A stretch of DNA of 64,000 nt, taken from Larimichthys crocea (Eukaryota; Chordata; Actinopteri; Sciaenidae). The notes beneath the pieces were generated by a model. That model saw only the letters and a list, made by a program, of their open reading frames with translations. It had not been told where the DNA came from and did no database searches. Of this stretch, positions 1-11,441 are shown one piece after another. The position numbers and the translations under genes were made by a program. Location: assembly GCF_000972845.2 (NCBI RefSeq), contig NC_040018.1, positions 6,207,443 to 6,271,442 on the forward strand, written 5' to 3'. Every line of letters starts with the position of its first letter. Position 1 is the first letter of the stretch.

Positions 1-2
1 TC

Positions 3-1811
3 ATGACCCAGAAACACTTTTTGCAGTCACAAAGAAAAGGAACAGCTGTGAAGTGACATAGAAATTCTTTTTTATTATCATTAGGTACTATATTCTACAT
101 TAAAAGCCAACAGAGCCTTATTACAACATATATTTGGTTTCATTCTTGTATGAAAGCCAGGAGGAAGAGGTAGAATCCAACTCACAGCCAGTCGAGACGA
201 AAAAAGCAAATGATGTATAGATGAAAATCCATCTTAATTTCTTTCCACTGACACAGGCTACACAGGAATAAACACAACAAAAACTAAGTGATTTGATATC
301 TGCAGTTTCAGAGTGCAACACCACCTCCTTAAATATGGACAGCTGTACACATGATTACATTACTTATGATCAAAAACTAACAAGTCCACTTTGCTAACGC
401 CAAATATCAAGCAGACATAGCAGCCAGCTAAATTACTTAGTAATCCAAGACAAGAAGGCCAGCTCGCGTCTGTCTTTCAGTCTTTTAATTCACAAAGCTT
501 TCACCAATGACTTAAGGCCAGTCAGAGATTCACTTCTCCCTTTCTCCTATTACCTTCCTCTGTTGACTTCCTCCTAGAACGTTCACCTCCATCCTATCCA
601 AAAAGCTGCTGAGCCTACATCAGAGAGAAACCAGGAACATTTCCTCTATAATATATGATCATGTTTCATCAAAATTAGTGTTGATGTGTGACCAAAGTTA
701 CACTGTAGAATTACAGAAACCTTTACCTAACTACAAGTCAGTAGAAGTAAAGTTGAGGAAGAATTCCATAATATTGTTTTTTAAAACCGTGCACATTATA
801 ATCAGATGATGCCTCACTCTGATTATTGACATATTTTAATTATAGGTTAACACCTCAGATTCACCCCCAACCACCGCTGCATATCTAATGAGCAATGCAC
901 ACAAAGGCTTAATCATCTGTATGTGTTGTATTTCCTTTGCCACCTCAGACAGCCCCGCAGGGTGTGAATCTCTGAATGAGGGGTTTGGGAGTCCATATGG
1001 CCCACAGGTCTGTTCACGCCATCTGATGACTTTATTTTAGCACACAACGCCCCACTGCCTCAAGTAGCTAATTTAGGTCCATTGAAAGAAATGTCTGCAA
1101 TTTGTTTTACTGTACAGCCCTCCTCCCTTTGTCTCATAATAATCCTGACCATAAATAAGCACCATCAGGCCTCAATCATCTGTAATAGCACTGCTCTAAT
1201 AGCTAATAATCAGAGCTCCATTTCTGTAAATTGCATGTTATATTGTTCAGAAAAATATTTTTCAAATCTCAACCATACAATATATACCTGCATCTAAGTT
1301 TCTCTTAAAAGCCTCTATTTAGAAAGAACGCCTTAGCCTCGAAAAACATTAGCAAATATTATATTATGCTATGACAACTGTAATGAGGTGATTTACTGGT
1401 CATGGTGCCAGAGATGATACATATCACAAACTGAATGCTCTTATCATCTTCAACAACTGGCGTTAGCTGTAATGTGTGAGATGATTCTTCACATTCCATT
1501 CTTCATTATTAGCAACTGATTAAGTAAGTAAATTTAGGAAGCAATGGATTGGATTAAGCAGTGTTATGCAGTTAATGTTTTATTATGATTGTGCTTCCGT
1601 TTTAACATTTCAAAGGCCAAATTTCAGTCATCAGTCTTTCAAACTGCAGATCTCATGTCTTATTTTACATATCCTTATTTTAAAAATAACTGTTGATTAA
1701 CTATGTAACTTTTGTGTCTTGGATTATGAACAGTCAATTTCTGAAGGCTGTCTTTGCATATGAAGGATCTAAGGTTTGGTGTAATGCTACCTTACTCTTG
1801 GACACTCAACA
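3..1811. other. Non-coding outer flank of left arm
   Basis: No gene recognised. The stretch about 860-1250 is rich in homeodomain-like cores (CTAATGAG, TAATTA-type) and lacks transposon signatures, so it could be a regulatory island. It is mirrored at about 15800-16180. The short frames at 121-324 and 1082-1297 show no family features. Confidence 0.4.
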
Positions 1812-1886
1812 TTTACAATGCAATTACATTCAGTCATTTAGCTGATGCTTTTATCCAAACTGACTTACAAAAAAGGAGGATGCAAT
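1812..1886 (-). repeat. L2-tail (3' end) fragment interrupted by hAT, left arm
   Basis: Read on the minus strand this contains GTAAGTCAGTTTGGATAAAA followed by GCATCAGCTAAATGACTG, the 3' end shared by fish L2 LINEs and the SINEs that borrow their tail. The hAT element begins directly after it at 1887, so the fragment is the insertion target. The mirror copy is at 15118-15192. Confidence 0.7.
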
Positions 1887-2284
1887 CAGGGACGTCAGTA
1901 GGTTTAAGAAACTGGGGTGGCTTAGCCCATAGAGGAGAAAAGTTATTGCGCGCGCTACGAAAAAAAAGCTTTGTCAATCAATTGAGTTAATCTAAGACGA
2001 TGACGCTCCATACACCTTCAGCTGCTTTACCAGCTAAACACAACCCAGTTAAATTGTGCTAAAATACAAATAAAAACAATTGCAGGTGCCATACATACCT
2101 GCACAAAATGAAGAGGGCAAGTGTTTTCTAACTCATCATCATGGAAACATTATACAGGAGAAGACTGTTCTCTAACCACCACCCTAGACGTACCAACATC
2201 TTCAAAACCAGGCCATCACGATGGTTAACTCCTGCCCTCTTTCACCCACCTATTTTCCCTCCACCTGCCAGAAAACTAGAAATC

Positions 2285-4640
2285 TGCACCATCACACCCA
2301 ACTACATTTACATTACATTACATACCTTACATTGCATTTAGCAGACGCTTTCATCTCACAGCGGACTTACAGAGGAGGACATAAGCTGAGAAAAGGTGTA
2401 AAGGAGCACAGAGTAGTTTAGTTTTGTTAGTTTTGTTTAGGCATGAACGCATTCTCGGAAACAGAAAGGTTTTAGAAGTTTTAAAAGGTCGAAAGGGATT
2501 GTTGCTGTTGCTATAAACCGCGTCGGTCATTCCCCATTTGGGGGCGACACAGAGAAGAGTTTAGAGTGCCAAAGCCGCTTTGCGAGAGGCGAAGCGTACA
2601 ATCTAGAAGGTTTGTATGAGCGGACGTAACGCCCTGTCGGGACGTGAGCTTTAGTAAGGCGCTGAGCTAGGCAGGGGATCCTGACGACTGGTTTTGGTAG
2701 GCTAGCGTCAGAGCGTTATGTTTTATTCTGGGCAGCTACAGGCGCCAGTTGGCAGGTCGCTGAAGAGTGGGGTGACATGTGACCTCTTAGGTTGATTGAA
2801 AACCAGTCGCGCGCGGCCTTCTCTGGACCAATTTGCAAAGGTTGATCGCGCAATGGTAGGGCCCACAGCTGAAGAGCGAGTGCATTAACGAGCGGGAGTG
2901 AATGAGCCTGTATCAGGAGCTGGCGGGCATATTGGGTCAGGTAAAACGGTCTCGATTGTCTAATATTGTACAAGCATAGCGACAAATGACCTCGCACGGA
3001 GGAAATGTGTTCCGAAGAGAGAAACGACGATCATCTAGTACCACGCCCAGGTTTTTAGCAGCTGTTAGGGGTAAGAGTGACGTACCCAACTTTTCATGGT
3101 TGAAGTTCATGGCAGATGACTCATGGGCGGGAGACCAGAGAGTTCGGGTTTTGACAGATTAAGCTGAGATGGTGGTGCTGTCATCCAAGTTGACCAGATC
3201 AGAGAGACAAGGCGGAGATGCGTGCAGAGACCGTGGTGTCGTCCGGCGGAACGACAGTATAAGCTGTGTCATCGCATAGCCAGTGGAGGAGAAGCCGTGT
3301 GAGCAGATAACATGGGGACAAGCGAGGTGTGTAGATGCAAACAGAGGGACCGCACCGACCCCTGACGGCACCCAGTGGAGAGCGTATGAGTCGATTACAG
3401 ACGCCTGCAAGACACATTAAGGAGCGTTCGCAGCTGAGGTGAGGACTCGAGCCAGGAGTGGGCCAGAGCCTGTAATGGCCCATGTTGAGCGATGTGTGTT
3501 AGGAGTAATGCAGTGATGACCTGTATCGAAGTGCAGCGATTAAGTCGAGAAGGATGAGTACAGGCTGATTGCCCGGTGCTCTTGCTGTTTTTAAGGCTTT
3601 CTGAGAACATAGTAAGGCTGTTTCGGTGGAGTGGCCACTTCTGAGAAACCCGATGGCTTTGGGTCAAGTAGGTGGGATGGGGGGAAGATCAGTGATTTGG
3701 TTTAGCAGGCCGCCCTCCTCATGGTTTTCGAGCAGGAAGGGGAGCCGTGTCAACCACCGGCGCACTAATTTTCCAACCCGAGGCCGGGGTTAAGCGTAGT
3801 CTTTTTTTTGTAAATGGGTAACTCTGCTTGTTTAGCCGCTGTGAAACTACGGCCCTGCGGACAGTGAGGCATTAATCACGGATGTGACGGTGGGACTCTG
3901 TAGGGCGTTCTGCTAGATACAGTCGACTATCAGATCTCCGGTAGCCCTCGTCTTCCCAGGAGGGGTGACGCAGGCGAGAGTTGGCGGCTGTTGTCTCGGT
4001 GGGGGTAGCAGGTGTGTGACCCTTGGGGGGATCACAAAATTGTTTGCGGGAGGCGGAGAGAGTTTTCCCTCGTGTTTCAGTTTTGCTGCTGATTTTCTGT
4101 GTATAATTCCATTTTAGCCGTTCCGTGACAGATGAAGGAATGCCTAGGAGAATTGGGCGCGTCGGGTCAGCGTGGTTTTTGGATTTGTGCCATTTCCGTT
4201 GCAGCTCTGAGTGCTGTACGTGACAGCGGTGGCAATCAGTCAACCATGGTGTGGGGTTGAGTGGAGCTGCTGGTTTTGTCTAGAAAGAGGGCACAGGGTA
4301 TCGATGCATGCGGTTAGTGTGGAACTGAGAGATTCTGCGCTCTGCGGCAATTGACATAAGCGGAAGAAACTGTGTGGCGGGGGAAGGGCAGTAGGACGAC
4401 TGAGGCGAAGTGGGTGGCAGACAAGTTGCGAGATTGCGTCGAGTAGGTGGTCATGGTTGAGGGGTGGTAGGTGTTCTGGGAGGGAACAGTGAAGTGGATG
4501 AAGAAGTTGTCCGAGGTATGTAATGGTGTGACCATTATGTCATCAGTTTTGCAGTTTTTGGTAAAGTGGTTTAATGGCACCAATGGGGAGCCATTAAACC
4601 ACTTACTTATTAACCACTCTTACTTCTTGAAAAAGGCTCT
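2285..4640 (-). mobile_element. 5'-truncated L2 LINE, left-arm copy (broken)
   Basis: Read on the minus strand, the frames at 3872-4243, 3395-3667, 3159-3410 and 2716-2997 are consecutive pieces of an L2-type reverse transcriptase ORF, in shifting frames. Recognisable pieces are a VPSGVGAVPLF stretch (the family has VPQGSVLGPLLF) and HGFSSTGYAMTQLILSF, which corresponds to the YADDTQL catalytic region with the aspartates lost. The 3' end has the TAAGTC..AGCGTCTGCTAAATG tail with ATGTA repeats at about 2295-2350. The 5' endonuclease part is mostly missing. It cannot encode a working protein. Frameshifts are more numerous than in the right arm, in keeping with noise on top of decay. Confidence 0.85.
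4564..4604. repeat. 15-bp perfect hairpin at LINE/hAT junction
   Basis: AAGTGGTTTAATGGC (4564-4578) is the exact reverse complement of GCCATTAAACCACTT (4590-4604), with an 11-base loop. It sits at the 5' boundary of the L2 insert. The right-arm counterpart at about 12340-12395 is degraded. Such short inversions can form at LINE 5' junctions, so this is probably an insertion scar. Confidence 0.75.
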
Positions 4641-5062
4641 AATGTCCATCCTTCACCCATGCGTTTGCGCTCTGCTCTTGCCGCTGTGAGTTCGGCTCTG
4701 TGTACTTCAGAGGTAAACACGCAAGCGGCAGTGAGCAGGGTCGCATGGAAAACATGGACTGGAATTTCACGTGATGTGGGCGTTCTCTATATGAAAAAGT
4801 GGAATGGATTGTATAATGACGCACTGAAGGGGCTCTCTCTACCGTACCCGATGAAATGAGATTATGATCATATTTAAGTGAATATGATTATTGGTTTAAA
4901 CTCATATTCTGGCCACTTTGTATTGCATAAATAGGCATTTTTTTGTAAAAAAAAATTAAAAATAAAAATAATATAAAACACCACAAAATTATTTAGGGGG
5001 GTGAGAATATTTAGGGGGGCTGAAGCCCCCCTAAAATAGGCCTAGTGACGCACTGGAGCAAT

Positions 5063-5455
5063 CAAGGTACAGACAAAATGTAGTGTATGTTCCAAGACCT
5101 ATCTCTCTGGTACATTGACTCAACCAATATACCTCTCTCTGTGAGGTGGACTGTATTAAGATATGGAAACTAGTTATATTAGTCATGAGTGACTGCATTA
5201 CTGCAAAACATTGAAGCAATGTAAAAAAAACAGTTAGCACCAGTGGGCATGTCGCACCTACACACAGGTCCTTCAAATGGTATGGAGCTTTGGGTCTATA
5301 TAATGGTAAATCACATGTGGGGCTTTAAGGTCACATGCCAGAATCAAAGTCATGTAACTTAAGCTGTAATATGGCATAGAACTGTTAGATATTTTCTGGC
5401 TGCAATATTCTCTTTGGACTTCAGGTGATCACAAAGCATTTCAAACCTTTTAACC
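5063..5455. other. Non-coding stretch, left arm
   Basis: No gene or named repeat recognised. Mirrored at about 11442-11835. The frame at 5031-5276 crosses the hAT end and is not a gene. Confidence 0.4.
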
Positions 5456-5780
5456 TTTAAGGAATATGTTGCATATGTGGGAAATGTGCCCTGTTCGCTT
5501 TCTTACAGAGTTAAATGAGGAAATTTAGCTACAGCCAGCAGCTGGTTCGATTAACACAAAGACTGAAACAGGTGTAAACAGCTAGCCTGGCTCTGACAGC
5601 CAATAAGAAAATCTGCCTAGCAGCTAAGCTCAGTAATTAACATGTTATATCATTTGTGTAATCCTTACAAAAACCAATGAAGCTAACCGGCTGCTGGCTT
5701 AGCTTCATATTACTGTGCTGACAATACTCATCTAAATCTGCAATAAGGGTTCTCTTCTGAAAGTCCACACTATTCTTTTA
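5456..5780. mobile_element. Long-TIR MITE-like repeat, left arm
   Basis: The two ends are imperfect inverted copies of each other. The start reads AAGGAATATG...TTCGCTTTCTTACAG...GCTACAGCCAGCAGC. The end, read in reverse, gives AAAGAATAGTGTGGAC...AAGCTAAGCCAGCAGCC. The core contains AACAGCTAGCCTGGCTCTG, a very common percomorph interspersed repeat. It is non-coding. The superfamily cannot be assigned from this copy. Confidence 0.6.
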
Positions 5781-7140
5781 ATATATATTTTTTTGTTCAT
5801 ATCTTTTGTATTAAAAAGTGAAGAAAAATGGAATAGTGCCAATTACATCTCCTTTTACTCAGCTATTATAAGAAATGTGCAGATTGTACTGTACAGTCAT
5901 GTTCTGAACACTGACTTCAAGGAAAGCATTTAGAGCACAGTACACTAAATGTCTGTGTGTCGTCATCTTGTTTAAAGGGGAAATGAAAAGCTTTCAACTT
6001 TAATGAGAGCAGAAAGTGAAGCAAATACAGTATGTGCCGGCCAGAAAAACCAACAATGAAAAAACAACAGTTCAGAGTTGAAGCAATGCGAATCCAGCCT
6101 CCCTTAAAATGCCAATTTATCATGCACCAAATTAGGTTTGTGTGTTGTGTTTTTTCGTTCCTGTCAATGTCATTCTCAAAGGTCTACACATCACTAGTAA
6201 ACATCAGGTTTTGGTGACAGTACTCTGAATTTAAGAACCATGTTTTACACAATGTTCAACGTCCATACAGAGAGAATCTATCACAGGAGAGCCCACAGCG
6301 ACATTTCTACCTACAGGGGCTACAGGAAATAGACCAGAATGCAATGTTACTTGCAATGTTCATAGTCAGGGCAAACACTCGCTTGAGTCGGTTTCTATTT
6401 CTATCACAATTTCCACCCAAATCCAGCAGCTGAATATAACAGGTTCACATGTCACTTGGATGTGGATTAATTTGGGGGAACACAAAACTGGGAAATCACA
6501 AACTAACCCCAGACTTAATAAGCAGTTGTTGTTTTTTCATTAATTTCTGTTAAAATAAAAATGTAAATGAATTAGCAGATTGTTGAAACTTGTTTAGGTG
6601 GATAATCCACCACAGTCCATTACGTTTGCATTGATTTTTGTTACTCATCATGGCATGGAGTGACACAATTGTGCAATAATGAATGCAGGAACAATAATGT
6701 CCAAAAATCTAAAATTGCGTAGCATGCAAAGATCAGCAAAAGTGTTACAGGGCTTAGAGTTATCTTTATATCTACACATCTTTCTCAAAACTTTCCAAAA
6801 TTCCCAACTCTAGCACTCAGCTCCATTGGCTCCTATTGCAGACAGACGTGTAGTTTAAATTTTAAAGATCCACAAATAACATACATTTGGAGCTCTCGTG
6901 AGTGCTTCCAGCTGTATGATGGTGTATTGGGGATTATTGGGATCAAACTACATTGGCTGTGTTCATGGTGATGATGGAACATGTCACCGGTGTAACTACA
7001 TGGCTCACTGAATGTTTTACTAAGTTAGCAGCACGGTTCTATAGATGGCAATGCCGTCGCCTCCACACTGCTGTCCAGCACAAAAGTGTACTATTCTTTT
7101 TTAATCTAAAAATTCCTTCCGTATAGTTTTCTGCCTTATG
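5781..7140. other. Non-coding stretch, left arm
   Basis: No gene recognised. The small frames at 5917-6123 and 6032-6217 overlap on opposite strands, have no homologous features, and are disrupted in the mirror copy at about 9716-11103. Confidence 0.4.
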
Positions 7141-7202
7141 TTTTTTTTTATGCACCAAGACAAATTACTTTGCATTAAACCTGATTCTGATTCTGATCAG
7201 GA
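7141..7202 (+). repeat. Teleost interspersed-repeat tail with (TGATTC)n, left arm
   Basis: Contains CACCAAGACAAATTACTTTG then AAACCTGATTCTGATTCTGAT. This is the tail form of a very common fish retroelement 3' end. The mirror copy at about 9653-9715 reads CAGAATCAGAATCAGG on the plus strand. Confidence 0.5.
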
Positions 7203-7237
7203 AACAGCTCAACAACAACTGGATAGACTTCTGTGAC

Positions 7238-7670
7238 ATTCGTGGTTCCCAGAGGATTCCTAATGATTAATGGCAGTCTTTTTTCCCCTCTCGCATCAGG
7301 TTGACCTTTTTGGATTTTAGTGACATGCCATTAAATTTGGTCCAGAAATTTGCAGGGGGGATGAATCCTGAAGACCTTGGTGATCCCGTGTTATTATCTT
7401 AAATGCCACCATGAAGTTCTGTGTGAATGTGTTGATGGATTTTGGTACAGACATTTATTTTCACCTCGATGAACTGCATACCTTTGGTGGATCCCCTAAC
7501 TTCATCATCTAAATTAGGTTTGTCCCATAGCCATTTTGTTTAATGACCAAAGAACTGCAACACTGACTTTACTTCAGCCTACAGCTGCACTTTGTGTTGT
7601 GCTAATTAACACATTTTAGTATGTTAACATGCTAAATTACAAAGGTGAGCATGGTTAACGTTAATGTTAT
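7238..7670. repeat. Common percomorph interspersed repeat, left arm
   Basis: Shows the characteristic strings GGATGAATCCTGAAGACCTT and GGTGATCCC, then AAGTTCTGTG, TTTGGTACAGACATT and, at its end, TTAACATGCTAA. The related copy at 49686-51500 shares ATTCACCCTCATCAGGATGA and the same order of blocks. It is non-coding and the class is uncertain. Confidence 0.55.
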
Positions 7671-8339
7671 GGAATTTTCTATCCTTAGGTTACCTGAGGT
7701 CACGTGTGGGCCTTGAGGTCCTCGGCGTATTAGTGTTTGGCTTTGATTGGGAGCAGTAGGTGCCGTCTATCTCAACACTGTGGTGTCCAGGTTCAGGAGA
7801 CCTATTGCTGCCTAAGACATAATAGATAGCTGCCGTTTGACGGTCCAATCTGCGTAAACAGACATCTGTGTCTCCCGATAGAATATGCTGACAATAACAC
7901 CTGCATGGGTAAGACATTCTCTTTGACTAATTCTGGCGTGTAGTATTTGTGGTGTTACTTGGGTTTAAAGTCGATCCACCAGGATGAGTTGGGCAGAATG
8001 TGAGCCGACTCAGCCACTTGTGATGAACTTTGAGAGTGTCTCTAATTCTCCTTGGCCAAGCGTCAATAAAAAATCAGCATAAGACATCAGAGCCTGAACA
8101 CTTTCTTCCTTCCTGACCTCACCATTGACCTTTGACTTCAGCAATTTCTCCACCAACAGTTAGCATGTTAGTATTCTTCATTGTCACGCATGTTTGCACA
8201 TTGAATCAGTCAGCAGAAGTTTTCTCTACGGCCACAAGGAATAAGGCTTTGCTATAGACATGCTGTTAGTCGAATCAATTCAGCGTTGTTCATGGGGACA
8301 AAAATAATATCCCCTGACTGTAAATTAAGGAGCTAAACC
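7671..8339. other. Non-coding apex-proximal part of left arm
   Basis: No gene recognised. The minus-strand frame at 7690-7917 is not preserved in the mirror copy at about 8620-9160. The arms differ more here than at the outer ends. Confidence 0.4.
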
Positions 8340-8456
8340 TTCAAAACTGCTGTTTCATACAACCCTACTAGCCCCTCTAAACCCCCCCCCAACACCCGCC
8401 CACCACCCCCCCGCACTATGCTTTCCACAGTGTGGAACCGTGCACATTGTTGCACG
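8340..8456. other. Asymmetric spacer at apex of the giant inverted repeat
   Basis: About 117 bases without a mirror partner. The left half contains C-rich runs (about 8380-8412). The right half holds two small perfect hairpins: TTCCACA/TGTGGAA (8423-8429, 8431-8437) and AACCGTGCA/TGCACGGTT (8436-8444, 8451-8459). I see no PacBio-style adapter sequence here. The spacer could be a true loop, a fold-back point, or low-quality turnaround sequence. Confidence 0.7.
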
Positions 8457-8459
8457 GTT

Positions 8460-9160
8460 AGCTCCTTAATTTACAGGTCAGCGGGAATTCATTTGTCCCC
8501 TGACACAACGCTGAATTGATTCGACTAACAAGCATTGTCTATAGTGCATACGCCTTATTTTGCCTTTGTGCCTTAGAGAAAACTTCTGTCTGACTGATTC
8601 AAGTGCAAACATGCTGACAATTGTATAGAATACTTAATCATGCTAACTGTGTGGAGAAATTGCTGAAGTAAAAGGCAATGGTTCGGTCTGAAGGAAAGAA
8701 AGTGTTCAGGGAGCCTCTGATGTCTTATGCTGTATTTTTTATTGACGCTGGCCCAAGGAGAATTAGAGACATCTCAAAGTTCATCATGAAGTGCCTGGAG
8801 TCTGGCCTCCACATTCTGCCCAATCTCCTCCTATGGTGGTGGATCGGCTTTAAACCTCACAGTTATAACACCACAAATACTTACACGCCCAGAATGGTCA
8901 AAGAGAATGTCTTTACCCATTGCAGGTTTATTGTCAAATTCTAGTCTGGAGACACAGAGTCTGTTACGCAGATTGGACCTTCCAAACGGCAGATATCTAT
9001 TATGTCGGCTGTAAGGCAGCCAATAGGTCTCTCTGAATACCTGGACAGCACCGTGTTGAGTATGACGGCACCTCCTGCCTCCCAATCAAAAGCCAAAACA
9101 AAACTACTATGCGAGGACCCTCAAGGGCCCAATCGTCCTCAGGTAACCTAAGGATAGAAA
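8460..9160. other. Non-coding apex-proximal part of right arm
   Basis: Mirror of about 7671-8334. No gene recognised. The frames at 8678-8944 and 8831-9085 do not survive in the other arm, which argues against coding use. Confidence 0.4.
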
Positions 9161-9164
9161 AATT

Positions 9165-9640
9165 CCATAAACATTACCTGTTAACCATGTTCCCCTTTGC
9201 ATTTCGCATGTTTAAAATACTTAACATGTGTTAATTAGCACAACCAAAAGTGCAGCTGTAGGCTGAAGTAAAAGTCAGTGTGCAGTTCTTTGGTCATTAA
9301 ACAAAATGGACTCTTGGCCAAAAACCTAATTTAGATGCTGAAGTTAGGGGATCCACCCAAGTATTTGTCAGTTATTCTAGGTGAAATATAAAATCGTTGT
9401 ACAAATAATCCATTCCAACACATTTCCACAAAAACTTCATGGCGGCATTTAATAATAACATCGGGCTCACCAATGTCTTCAGGATTCATCCCCCTGCAAA
9501 TTTCTGGACCCAATTTAATGGCATGTCACTACAATCCAACAGGTCAACCTGATGCGAGGGGGAAAAAAGACTCTGCCATAATCATTAGGCATCCTTCCTG
9601 GGAACCACGAATGTCCACAGAAAGTCTATCCGTTGTTGTT
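9165..9640. repeat. Common percomorph interspersed repeat, right arm
   Basis: Reverse-complement counterpart of 7238-7670, with GGGGATCCACC, AGGATTCATCCCCCTGCA and GGGAACCACGAATGT in matching order. The frame at 9473-9688 is contained in the repeat and is not a gene. Confidence 0.55.
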
Positions 9641-9652
9641 AGCTGTTTCCAC

Positions 9653-9715
9653 CTGATCAGAATCAGAATCAGGTTTAATGCAAAGTAATTGTCTTGGTTG
9701 GCATAAAAAACACTA
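9653..9715 (-). repeat. Teleost interspersed-repeat tail, right arm
   Basis: TCAGAATCAGAATCAGG followed by TTTAATGCAAAGTAATTGTC, the reverse complement of the left-arm tail at 7141-7202. Confidence 0.5.
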
Positions 9716-11103
9716 AGGCAGAAAAAACTATCCGGAAGGAATTAAGTTTTAATTAAAAAGCATAGTACCACTTTTGTTGCTGGACAGCAGTGGGGGAGCG
9801 ACCGGCATTGCCATCTATAGAAACGTGCTGCCACTTAGTAAAAACCATTATCAGTGCGCCATTGTAGTTCACGGATGGTGACATGTGCCTCATCCAACAT
9901 GAACACAGCCCAATGTCGTTTGCTCCATAAATCCCCACTCCACCATTTCATACAGCTGGAAGCACTACGAGAGCTCCAAATGTATGGTTATTTGTTGGAT
10001 CTTGAAAAGTTAAACTACACGTCTGTCGCAATAGGAGCAATGGCGCTGAGTGCTAGCGTTGGGAATTTGGAAAGTTTTGAGAAAGATGTGTAGATATAAA
10101 AGATAAACTCTAGCCCTCTGTAACACTTTTGCTGATTTGCATGCTACGCAATTTTAGATTTTTGACATTATTGTTCCTGCATTCATATTGCACAAATTGG
10201 CACTCCATGCCATGATGATGTAACAAAAAATCAACTGCAAACGTAATGGACTGTGGTGGCTTATCCACCTCTAAAACAAGTTCACAATCTTCTATTATTT
10301 AATTTTTTATTTTCACAGAAATTAATGAAATGAAAAAAACAAAAACTGCTTATTAAGTCTGGTGGTTGTTGTGATTTCCCATGTTTGTGTTCCCCCCAAA
10401 TTAATCCACCATCAAGTGACATGTGAACTGTTATATTCAGGCTGCCGGATTTGGGTGGAAAATGTGATAGAAATAGAAACCGACTCAAAGCGAGTGTTGC
10501 CCTGACTATTGAACATTGCAAGTAATTGATTTCTGGTCTATTTCCTTAGCCCTGTAGGTCGAACGAATTGTTCTCTGGGCTCTCTGTGATAGATTTCTCT
10601 CTGTATGGCCGTTTTTGAAACCATTGTGTAAAAATGGTTCTTAAATTCCGAGTACTGTCACCCAAAACCTGGATGTTACTTATGTGATGTGTAGACCTTG
10701 AGAATGACCTTGACATGACACGAAAAAAAACACAACCCAAAACCTAATTTGGTGCATGATAATATTGGCCTTTTAAGGAGGGCTGGATGCATTGCTTCAA
10801 TCTGACACTGTTTTTTTTCTTGTTGTTTTCTGGCCGGCACATACTTTCTTTGCTCACTTCTGCTCTCATTAAAGTTTGAAAGCTTTTCATTTCCACTTTA
10901 AACCTAGATGGACGACACAAGACCATTTAGTTACTGTGCTCTTAAATTTGTTTCCTTGGAAGTAAGTCAGTGTTTCGAACCTGACTTGTACAGTAACCTG
11001 CACAAAATTTTCTATAATAAGCTCTGAGTAAAAGGAGATGTAATTGGCCACTATTTCCATTTTTCTTCACATTTCTAAACAACGATAGAAACAACAAATA
11101 ATT
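9716..11103. other. Non-coding stretch, right arm
   Basis: Mirror of 5781-7140. No gene recognised. Frames at 9854-10093, 10282-10521, 10546-10740 and 10744-10926 have no family features and are broken in the opposite arm. Confidence 0.4.
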
Positions 11104-11441
11104 AAAAAGAATAGTTGGACATTTCAGACGAGACCCTTATTGCAAGGATGTATATGAGTATGTGTCAGCACAGTAAATATTGAAGAGCTATAGCCGAAGA
11201 CGGTTAGCTTCATTGGTTTTTTTAAGGGATTACCCCAAATGAGATTTTATAACATGTTAATACTGAGCTTTAGGCTAGGAAATTTCCTATTGGCTTGTTC
11301 AGAGCCCGGCTAGCTGTTTTACACCTGTTTCAGTCTTGTTTAATCGAACCAGCTGCTGGCTGTAGCTAATTTCCTCATTTAAACTCTGTAAGAAAAGCGA
11401 CCAGGCACATTTCCAACATTGCAAAACATATTCCTTAATGG
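11104..11441. mobile_element. Long-TIR MITE-like repeat, right arm
   Basis: Mirror copy of 5456-5780. It begins AAAAAGAATAGTTGGACATT and ends CATATTCCTT. The middle retains AGAGCCCGGCTAGCTGTTTT. The two ends are imperfect inverted repeats. It is non-coding. Confidence 0.6.

Larger units (their letters stand above)
1887..5055 (-). mobile_element. Non-autonomous hAT-type DNA transposon, left-arm copy, with L2 inside
   Basis: One end starts CAGGGACGTCAGTAGG at 1887. The other, read from the minus strand, starts at 5055 with CAGTGCGTCACTAGGCC (one base lost relative to the right arm). hAT elements have short TIRs of the form CAG..CTG and 8-bp target duplications. Here GATGCAAT precedes the element, but GAGCAAT follows it, one base short. 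The 480-base terminal block near 5055 contains a GGGGGGCTGAAGCCCCCC hairpin. No transposase frame was found, and most of the interior is an inserted L2 LINE. It would depend on a transposase supplied elsewhere. Confidence 0.8.
3..8339 (+). repeat. Left arm of ~17 kb giant inverted repeat
   Basis: This arm is the reverse complement of the right arm (about 8457-17039). At the outer edge ATGACCCAGAAACAC at 3-17 pairs with the end of the right arm at 17039. At the inner edge TAAATTAAGGAGCT at 8321-8334 pairs with AGCTCCTTAATTTA at 8460-8473. Order and content match throughout: host-like flank, L2-tail fragment, hAT with L2 inside, MITE-like repeat, more repeats, apex. The right arm is about 250 bases longer. 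In the outer ~1.8 kb most differences are single-base length changes, and the arms look noisier toward the apex. The arm reaches the window edge, so its true outer end cannot be seen. Confidence 0.95.

Noticed and set aside
5540..5552. GGTTCGATT as a tRNA B-box
   Set aside because: No A-box at the right distance and no cloverleaf; the site lies inside a MITE-like repeat present in both arms.
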